Positions 51,301 to 64,000 of a stretch of DNA of 64,000 nt are shown piece after piece. This DNA comes from Leptospira sp. WS39.C2 (GTDB taxonomy: Bacteria > Spirochaetota > Leptospiria > Leptospirales > Leptospiraceae). The stretch is taken from contig NZ_CP162142.1 in NCBI RefSeq assembly GCF_040833965.1, positions 2,009,001 through 2,073,000 on the forward strand, given 5' to 3'. The position numbers and the translations under genes were made by a program. Under the pieces are notes generated by a model that was not told where the DNA came from, made no database searches, and was given only the letters and a program-made list of their open reading frames with translations. Position 1 is the stretch's first letter. Each line of letters starts with the position of its first letter.

Positions 51301-51924
51301 CTAACCGATTTTTTCTATCGTAACGATACCACGTTCCCTTCCTGGAACCGGACCGGATACAAATACTAAGTTAGCATCTGCATCAATTTTTACTACTTTT
51401 AGGTTTCGAACAGTTGTCTGTTCAGAACCCATTCTTCCACCCATCTTCAAACCCTTGAACACACGTCCAGGAGTTGTGTTCGATCCAATCGAACCAGGGT
51501 GTCTTTGGAAACGAGAACCGTGCCCAGCAGGACCACCAGCAAAACCATGGCGTTTGACAACACCTTGTGTTCCCTTCCCTTTAGAAGTTCCGGTAACTTT
51601 TACTGTATCATTCAAAGAAAAAACATCTGCGAGTTTCACTTCTGAACCCACTGCAACTTCTTCAAAACCTTTGAACTCAACCAAAGTTTTTTTAGGAGAA
51701 GCTATGTTTGCTTTTTTGATATGTCCAACTTCGGCCTTTGTTAAGTGTTTTTCTTTGGCATCACCAAATGCTAATTGAACAGCTTCGTAGCCATCATTCG
51801 CAGCAGTTTTTACCTGGGACACAAAACAAGGACCCACGCGTAAAACAGTAACAGTTACCATCTTACCGTCGTTATTGAATATGTGGGCCATGCCCAATTT
51901 TTCGCCGATTAAACCTTTAGCCAT
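51301..51924 (-). CDS. rplC: 50S ribosomal protein L3
   Basis: A 207 aa protein starting [16 protein letters not shown] with the [55 protein letters not shown] central extension that reaches the peptidyl-transferase centre. It starts 11 bases after rpsJ. Confidence 0.98.
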   Translation of the reverse strand: MAKGLIGEKLGMAHIFNNDGKMVTVTVLRVGPCFVSQVKTAANDGYEAVQLAFGDAKEKHLTKAEVGHIKKANIASPKKTLVEFKGFEEVAVGSEVKLADVFSLNDTVKVTGTSKGKGTQGVVKRHGFAGGPAGHGSRFQRHPGSIGSNTTPGRVFKGLKMGGRMGSEQTTVRNLKVVKIDADANLVFVSGPVPGRERGIVTIEKIG

Positions 51925-51935
51925 GGATCCTATCC

Positions 51936-52244
51936 TTAGGATTTAATATCTACGGAAACTCCAGCAGGGAGTTGAAGCTTCATCAGGGCTTCTACCGTAT
52001 CTTCATTCGTATTTAAAATATCGATGAGTCTCTTATGAGTTCTCATTTCAAATTGTTCTCTAGCTTTTTTATTCACGTGCGGAGAACGTAATACCGTGTA
52101 GATTTCTTTTTTCGTTGGAAGTGGGATAGGACCGGAGACAGTAGCTCCAGTCCTTTTCGCAGTTGCAACGATTTCAAAGGTTGATTGGTCAATCAACCGA
52201 TGATCGAAAGCTTTTAACTTAACGCGAATTCTTTGTCCAGCCAT
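51936..52244 (-). CDS. rpsJ: 30S ribosomal protein S10
   Basis: A 102 aa protein beginning [20 protein letters not shown] and containing [47 protein letters not shown]10 is also NusE in transcription antitermination. It follows tuf after five bases, so the S10 operon has no separate leader. Confidence 0.97.
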   Translation of the reverse strand: MAGQRIRVKLKAFDHRLIDQSTFEIVATAKRTGATVSGPIPLPTKKEIYTVLRSPHVNKKAREQFEMRTHKRLIDILNTNEDTVEALMKLQLPAGVSVDIKS

Positions 52245-52249
52245 TGCGA

Positions 52250-53455
52250 TTACTCAACGATCTCCGCAACAACACCAGAACCAATCGTTCTTCCACCCTC
52301 ACGGATAGCGAACTTCAAACCTTGGTCCATAGCAATTGGGTGGATAAGTTCGATTGACATCGTAACGTTATCTCCCGGCATAACCATCTCCATTCCACCA
52401 GGAAGGTTACAAACACCAGTGATGTCTGTAGTTCTGAAATAGAATTGAGGACGGTAGTTGTTAAAGAATGGAGTATGACGTCCACCTTCGTCTTTTGTAA
52501 GAACGTAAACTTCCGCTTTAAACTTTCTGTGTGGAGTAATTGTACCCGGTTTCGCAAGAACTTGACCTCTTTCGATGTCTTCTTTTTTCGTTCCGCGAAG
52601 AAGAGCACCAATGTTGTCCCCTGCTTCTGCTTGGTCGAGAAGTTTACGGAACATCTCAATACCAGTAACAACTGATTTAGATGTATCACGAATACCAACG
52701 ATCTCGATCTCGTCGTTGATCTTAAGAACTCCTTGCTCAACACGACCTGTTGCAACAGTTCCACGACCAGTGATAGAGAATACGTCCTCTACTGGCATTA
52801 GGAAAGGTTTATCAACAACACGTGTAGGGTTTGGAACGTAAGTATCAACTGCTTCCATAAGTTTCAAAATGGATTTCATACCTAGGTCAGAATCTTCACC
52901 CTCTAGAGCTTTTAATGCAGATCCGGAAATGAAAGGTGTTTTATCACCAGGGAAGTTGTATTTGTTAAGAAGGTCTTTGATTTCCTCTTTAACCATCTCA
53001 ATCATGTCTTCTCTTTCATCAGCAGCTAACATGTCTGCTTTGTTAAGATAAACAACGATGTAAGGAACACCAACTTGGCGAGCAAGAAGGATGTGTTCTT
53101 TGGTTTGAGGCATAGCACCGTCAGTTGCAGAAACTACGAGAATCGCAGCATCCATCTGAGCAGCACCAGTAATCATGTTTTTAACATAGTCCGCGTGACC
53201 TGGACAATCTACGTGTGCATAGTGACGGTTAGGAGTTTCATATTCCTGGTGAGACGTTGCAATAGTAATCCCACGAGCCTTTTCTTCTGGCGCGTTGTCG
53301 ATTTGGTCGTAAGCAATCGCTTTGTTTTTTCCACCAACTAACTTCGCAAGCGTTGTTGTGATTGCTGCTGTTAGCGTAGTTTTACCGTGGTCAACGTGAC
53401 CAATTGTTCCGATGTTTAAGTGTGGTTTTGAACGGTCAAATTTTTCTTTAGCCAT
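52250..53455 (-). CDS. tuf: Elongation factor Tu
   Basis: A 401 aa GTPase that delivers aminoacyl-tRNA. G1 is [11 protein letters not shown]2 RGITI, G3 DCPGHADY, G4 NKAD and G5 SALKA. Domain 2 and 3 signatures ([38 protein letters not shown]) are intact. It follows the EF-G-like gene after 49 bases. Confidence 0.98.
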   Translation of the reverse strand: MAKEKFDRSKPHLNIGTIGHVDHGKTTLTAAITTTLAKLVGGKNKAIAYDQIDNAPEEKARGITIATSHQEYETPNRHYAHVDCPGHADYVKNMITGAAQMDAAILVVSATDGAMPQTKEHILLARQVGVPYIVVYLNKADMLAADEREDMIEMVKEEIKDLLNKYNFPGDKTPFISGSALKALEGEDSDLGMKSILKLMEAVDTYVPNPTRVVDKPFLMPVEDVFSITGRGTVATGRVEQGVLKINDEIEIVGIRDTSKSVVTGIEMFRKLLDQAEAGDNIGALLRGTKKEDIERGQVLAKPGTITPHRKFKAEVYVLTKDEGGRHTPFFNNYRPQFYFRTTDITGVCNLPGGMEMVMPGDNVTMSIELIHPIAMDQGLKFAIREGGRTIGSGVVAEIVE

Positions 53456-53504
53456 TGTTAGAATCTACTCCTCAATCGTGGTGCAAGACCCGATATTCGG
53501 TTCT

Positions 53505-55484
53505 TTACTCCTTTAGAACTGCATAAAATTCAGAGGTAAAAGCAGTCCTTTCCCAAGAAATGCCAATCCCTTTGGTCATGTTTCTAAGAGCCCCTGAAAA
53601 GCCAAGCAGGTTTTCTGCCGATGCATTGGCTTTTAAGTGACTCTTCCCTGCCACAGCCTCAAAGATGGATACCACCTTTGCGTTCCTGCGACTTAGATCA
53701 GAAAGAACTACACCTAAGTGGTCTGCGTCTACCATCACTTCGATCTCAGTGAGTGGACCAACCAAATATGTGTTTGACGGAAAACATTCCTTCACTCCTG
53801 CAAGTATCGCTACTTTGAGTAGAGTGAGAGTTGTTTGTGAATCCCCAGGAGGCATCTCATAAGAGAGCACTCTTAGTTTTAGGCCACAAACTTCCTCACC
53901 GTAAAACCCGTGTAAGCAGGCTTCCATAAAGGACGTTTCTATCGAATGTTTTACTTCTTCCGGAAGACTTACCTCGAAGGCAATATGCTTCGAAAAATCG
54001 GCAGTATCTTCCAGGACTGCGATGAGCGCGCCGCTTGACTTTTGGTCTTCAAAGGCACGATGCTCTAGGGCAACCTTATGAGACATTTTTTTAAAAAGCT
54101 CTAATTTGGCAATGTTTATCGAACTAAACGAGAGTTTTTTTTCCGTTTTTTCTGATATTCGGCGGATCCCAATTTCCAAATGGAGCTCCCCTCTTCCAAA
54201 AAGGGCAATTTGTCCTGTCTCTTCCTTTAGTTCGAGCCGGTAACCAGGGTCTTCCCAAACAAGCTCATTTAAGCGACATAACCAAAACTCTTTTTCGGAA
54301 CTATTCTCGGGCTCCAAAACAACAGAAAATGGACTTAAGGCCGGTTCATTAAACTTGCGCTCCGTTTCACTAGACGCCAAACCTACTGGTGATACAGGTT
54401 TGCCTGGTTCCATATCCAAGATTTCATTTGCCAATAGGTAACCTAACTTCCCTTTGATGAGCATATCCTGAGCTTCTCCAGTTTCTGGAGAAAAAAATGT
54501 TAAACCAAGAATTCCGTTTGAATTGGGATCTGTTTTCTCTTCCTGATCCTTGTTTTCATTGGAGTGTCCATTTTTGTTTTTGCCAGAATCGTTTGGCTTT
54601 TTACCTGACTTTGTTAGAATCTGGAAGGCCTTTTTTACGGGCATTGAGACTGTTGGATACACCACCGCATAACGGCCTATTTGCGGATCCGTACGTCTGG
54701 AGAGTACAAGTAGAGGAGACTTGGAAACCAAGTCCGTCTCTTTCGGTCCAGTCCAAAGGACCAGGTTCAGGAGTTCTTTTACACCTTCTCCCGTTTTGGC
54801 AGAACCTCCATAAACGGGATAAATTTTTCCCTCTTTGGTTCCTGTTTGTAATGTTTTTCGTGGGAGAAAAGAGGATTCGTTTTCTTCCTTCCAAAAATTT
54901 AAGAGGGATTCTTCATCCGATGCGAGTATTTCTTCTTTTGTTGTTTTTGAAAAAACTTGTTCGTTTTCTAAATAATATTCCCATCCACCAGTTTTTCCTT
55001 TTTGAAACAAGGAAACTGGTGGGACTAACAAAATCTCTTCCAAAGACACGAGAGTGTCCAAGTATTCTTCTCCAAACCGGTCCAGTTTATTGATGAAAAA
55101 AACAATAGGAACATTCGCCTTCCGTAACTCTTCAATCACAAGCCTTGCCTGCGATTGCACCACTGTCCCTGCTTCCAAAATCACAATTGCTGTTTCCATT
55201 GCGGGGAGAAGATCTGTGACTTGGTTCCGAAAATCGATATGACCCGGAGTGTCGATGAGTTGGATTTCAAACGATCCAAAGGTTGTGGTCCACGGTACGA
55301 CATGGAAACTTGTTCGGATGGAGATCCCTCTTTCGATTTCTTCTTGTAGCTGGTCTGATTCGGTATTTCCATCTTCGATGGTTCCAATCGCAGATATTTT
55401 ACCCGCTTCGAATAATATTCGTTCGGTGAGGGTAGTTTTCCCTGAGTCAATATGTGCAAAAATGCCAACTGTGCGGTAAATCAT
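53505..55484 (-). CDS. Divergent EF-G/TetM-like translational GTPase in the fusA position
   Basis: A 659 aa GTPase. G1 is AHIDSGKTTLTER, G2 ERGISIRTS, G3 DTPGHIDF, G4 NKLD and G5 GGSAK. The N-terminus reads more like TetM/TetO proteins than housekeeping EF-G. A polar Asn/Lys/Glu-rich insertion (residues about 290-322) sits in domain II. Domain V is recognisable (GPLTEIEVMVDADHLGVVLSDLSRRNAKV, GFSGALRNMTKGIGI), while domains III and IV are strongly diverged. It occupies the usual fusA slot between rpsG and tuf, but a terminator precedes it and its ATG lacks a clear Shine-Dalgarno sequence. It may be a ribosome-protection-like or specialised factor; housekeeping EF-G may be elsewhere. Confidence 0.8.
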   Translation of the reverse strand: MIYRTVGIFAHIDSGKTTLTERILFEAGKISAIGTIEDGNTESDQLQEEIERGISIRTSFHVVPWTTTFGSFEIQLIDTPGHIDFRNQVTDLLPAMETAIVILEAGTVVQSQARLVIEELRKANVPIVFFINKLDRFGEEYLDTLVSLEEILLVPPVSLFQKGKTGGWEYYLENEQVFSKTTKEEILASDEESLLNFWKEENESSFLPRKTLQTGTKEGKIYPVYGGSAKTGEGVKELLNLVLWTGPKETDLVSKSPLLVLSRRTDPQIGRYAVVYPTVSMPVKKAFQILTKSGKKPNDSGKNKNGHSNENKDQEEKTDPNSNGILGLTFFSPETGEAQDMLIKGKLGYLLANEILDMEPGKPVSPVGLASSETERKFNEPALSPFSVVLEPENSSEKEFWLCRLNELVWEDPGYRLELKEETGQIALFGRGELHLEIGIRRISEKTEKKLSFSSINIAKLELFKKMSHKVALEHRAFEDQKSSGALIAVLEDTADFSKHIAFEVSLPEEVKHSIETSFMEACLHGFYGEEVCGLKLRVLSYEMPPGDSQTTLTLLKVAILAGVKECFPSNTYLVGPLTEIEVMVDADHLGVVLSDLSRRNAKVVSIFEAVAGKSHLKANASAENLLGFSGALRNMTKGIGISWERTAFTSEFYAVLKE

Positions 55485-55502
55485 GGTTTATGGAAATGCG
55501 TG

Positions 55503-55532
55503 AAAATAAAAAAGCCAGGCATAAACCTGGCT
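55503..55532 (-). terminator. Intrinsic terminator between rpsG and the EF-G-like gene
   Basis: On the minus strand agccagg and cctggct pair around a six-base loop and are followed by TTTTTTATTTT. The hairpin begins 30 bases after the rpsG stop codon, and the T run ends about 19 bases before the EF-G-like ATG. Confidence 0.88.
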
Positions 55533-55561
55533 CGTTAATGTTTGGAATCGAATAAAAGGGA

Positions 55562-56035
55562 TTACCAGCGGTAATGAGAGAATGCCTTGTTGGCATCTGC
55601 CATCTTTCTGATGTCTTCTTTTTTCTTAATCGCAGATCCTGTGCCTTTTTGAGCTTCCATGAATTCTGCAGCCAATTTATTTTTCATCGATTTTTCGTTT
55701 CTGCCACGGCTATATTTGATAAGCCATCTGATTCCAAGTGCAAGGCGTCTTTCTGGACGAACTTCGATTGGTACTTGGTAAGTGACACCACCCACTCGGC
55801 GGGATTTTACTTCCACTTGTGGTTTTGCATTTTCCAAAGCTTCTTGGAAAACAGCAAAAGGATCTTGTCCAGTTTTTTTAGCAATGACTTCTAATGCATC
55901 GTAGAACACAGCTTCAGCGACACTTTTTTTACCATCCACCATTAGGCAGTTGATAAACTTCGAAATCACTTTGTCGTTGTATTTTGGATCGCCTTCGATG
56001 TGGCGCGGTTCAACTTTTCCTCTTCTTCTAGACAT
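55562..56035 (-). CDS. rpsG: 30S ribosomal protein S7
   Basis: A 157 aa protein with MSRRRGKVEPRHIEGDPKYNDKVISKFINCLMVDGKKS and VRPERRLALGIRWLIKYSRGRNEKSM. S7 organises the 30S head and contacts E-site tRNA. It follows rpsL after 14 bases and is followed by a terminator. Confidence 0.97.
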   Translation of the reverse strand: MSRRRGKVEPRHIEGDPKYNDKVISKFINCLMVDGKKSVAEAVFYDALEVIAKKTGQDPFAVFQEALENAKPQVEVKSRRVGGVTYQVPIEVRPERRLALGIRWLIKYSRGRNEKSMKNKLAAEFMEAQKGTGSAIKKKEDIRKMADANKAFSHYRW

Positions 56036-56049
56036 ATACCTTTCTCCGA

Positions 56050-56424
56050 TTACGCTTTAGGACGCTTCGCGCCGTATTTAGAACGTCCTTTGCGACGTTT
56101 GTCCACACCGAGTGTATCCAGTGTTCCACGAATGATATGATAACGAACCCCTGGTAAGTCTTTTACCCTTCCCCCACGGATGAGAACTACGTTGTGTTCT
56201 TGGAGGTTATGGCCTTCACCAGGTATATAAGCAGTTACTTCAATCCCAGTTGTCAAACGAACCCTTGCTACTTTACGAAGAGCCGAGTTTGGTTTTTTAG
56301 GAGTGAAAGTCATCACCCTTGTGCAAACTCCACGTCTTTGTGGGCATGCTTTTAGAGCGGGAGATTTAGTTCTTTTCTTTTGGTCTTCTCTTCCAATACG
56401 GATGAGCTGGTTAATTGTAGGCAT
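56050..56424 (-). CDS. rpsL: 30S ribosomal protein S12
   Basis: A 124 aa protein with [31 protein letters not shown] and the [18 protein letters not shown] loop. The lysines equivalent to E. coli K42 and K87, where streptomycin-resistance changes occur, are both present, so the residue pattern is that of a sensitive strain. Confidence 0.98.
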   Translation of the reverse strand: MPTINQLIRIGREDQKKRTKSPALKACPQRRGVCTRVMTFTPKKPNSALRKVARVRLTTGIEVTAYIPGEGHNLQEHNVVLIRGGRVKDLPGVRYHIIRGTLDTLGVDKRRKGRSKYGAKRPKA

Positions 56425-56462
56425 TCGATTCCTTCTTCTACTTCTCTATTTAAAAAAATAAT

Positions 56463-56525
56463 GACGTTTTCGTCCAAAATTCCAGATAGGGACATTTTGT
56501 AAACGAAAACATGAATTTTGTCCCT
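56463..56525 (-). other. Interleaved inverted repeats in the rpoC-rpsL spacer
   Basis: Two inverted repeats cross each other. The first is acgaaaac (56503-56510) with gttttcgt (56466-56473). The second is tgtccct (56519-56525) with agggaca (56488-56494). In the minus-strand RNA they cannot both form simple hairpins, so they are alternatives or a pseudoknot. The last element also fits a short GACG-AAAA-CGTC hairpin followed by ATTATTTTTTTA, upstream of rpsL. Confidence 0.5.
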
Positions 56526-56554
56526 AGAAACCATCCAAATTGGATGATTTCTAG
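56524..56554 (-). other. Long perfect hairpin just after rpoC
   Basis: A 31-base inverted repeat begins 16 bases past the rpoC stop. The RNA stem has 14 Watson-Crick pairs plus one G-U pair and a one-base centre. On the plus strand that position would be a C-A mismatch, so structure is kept only in the transcribed sense. No T run follows, so it is not an ordinary terminator; RNA processing or 3' end stabilisation is possible. Confidence 0.6.
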
Positions 56555-56570
56555 AAGATCTTCTTAGTGA

Positions 56571-60872
<4,302 letters not shown>

Positions 60873-60886
60873 ACTTTTTCCCTTCC

Positions 60887-64000
<3,114 letters not shown>

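Noticed and set aside
54497..55093. Long plus-strand open frame (198 codons) opposite the EF-G-like gene
   Set aside because: It is antisense to conserved GTPase motifs, has no recognisable domain and no plausible expression signals.
56553..56564. Twelve-base palindrome agaagatcttct at the end of rpoC
   Set aside because: It is short, partly shared with the larger hairpin, and has no T run; likely incidental.

Overview
The window looks like chromosomal DNA of a Leptospira, most likely from the saprophytic (L. biflexa-like) group. This is inferred from moderate AT richness, spirochaete-type lipoproteins (Cys lipobox behind a short hydrophobic leader), Asn at the RpoB position equivalent to E. 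coli Ser531, and the gene order. No species-level search was possible. The region is very compact: no gene-free stretch exceeds about 200 bases, and many neighbouring genes overlap by 4 to 46 bases. I see no insertion sequence, prophage, CRISPR array or rRNA.

Bases 1-5415 hold the end of lysS with a bidirectional terminator, a small lipoprotein, serA, a glyoxalase II-like hydrolase, a MAPEG membrane protein and an exported endonuclease I. Bases 5516-11357 form one plus-strand transcription unit: a pyridine-nucleotide disulfide oxidoreductase, trhO, an ABC exporter pair, then bolA, a glutathione S-transferase, a second bolA, a CGFS glutaredoxin and a small dithiol glutaredoxin. It collides tail to tail with a minus-strand unit (19929 down to 11354): sufC, sufD, Rieske ferredoxin, sufS, sufU, sufT-like, ggt, gshA and an ATP-grasp gshB. 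Together these make a contiguous block of about 10 kb for Fe-S cluster assembly, Fe-S trafficking and glutathione synthesis. A palindrome sits on the proposed promoter of the suf unit, and no sufB is present beside it.

Bases 20021-29350 carry an EAL-domain c-di-GMP phosphodiesterase, glgC, and a tight minus-strand run ccmA-ccmB-ccmC-response regulator/PP2C phosphatase-purC-purS-purQ. A TPR protein and a lone oligopeptide-type ABC ATPase flank this run. Bases 29420-37692 hold HMG-CoA lyase, a DUF2400-type protein with endonuclease III-like motifs whose reading frame ends inside a tRNA-Glu gene, tRNA-Lys, purA, hisZ, a fused glycerol-3-phosphate acyltransferase/dehydrogenase and a PAS histidine kinase.

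Bases 37741-64000 are the transcription/translation block on the minus strand. In transcription order it runs rpoB (partial), rpoC, rpsL, rpsG, a divergent EF-G/TetM-like GTPase in the usual fusA position, tuf, the S10 genes, the spc genes, secY, adk, infA, rpmJ, rpsM, rpsK, rpsD, rpoA and rplQ. Three small genes here are easily missed: rpmD, rpmJ and infA. infA can only begin at a CTG codon. A strong intrinsic terminator separates rpsG from the EF-G-like gene, and a structured spacer separates rpoC from rpsL.
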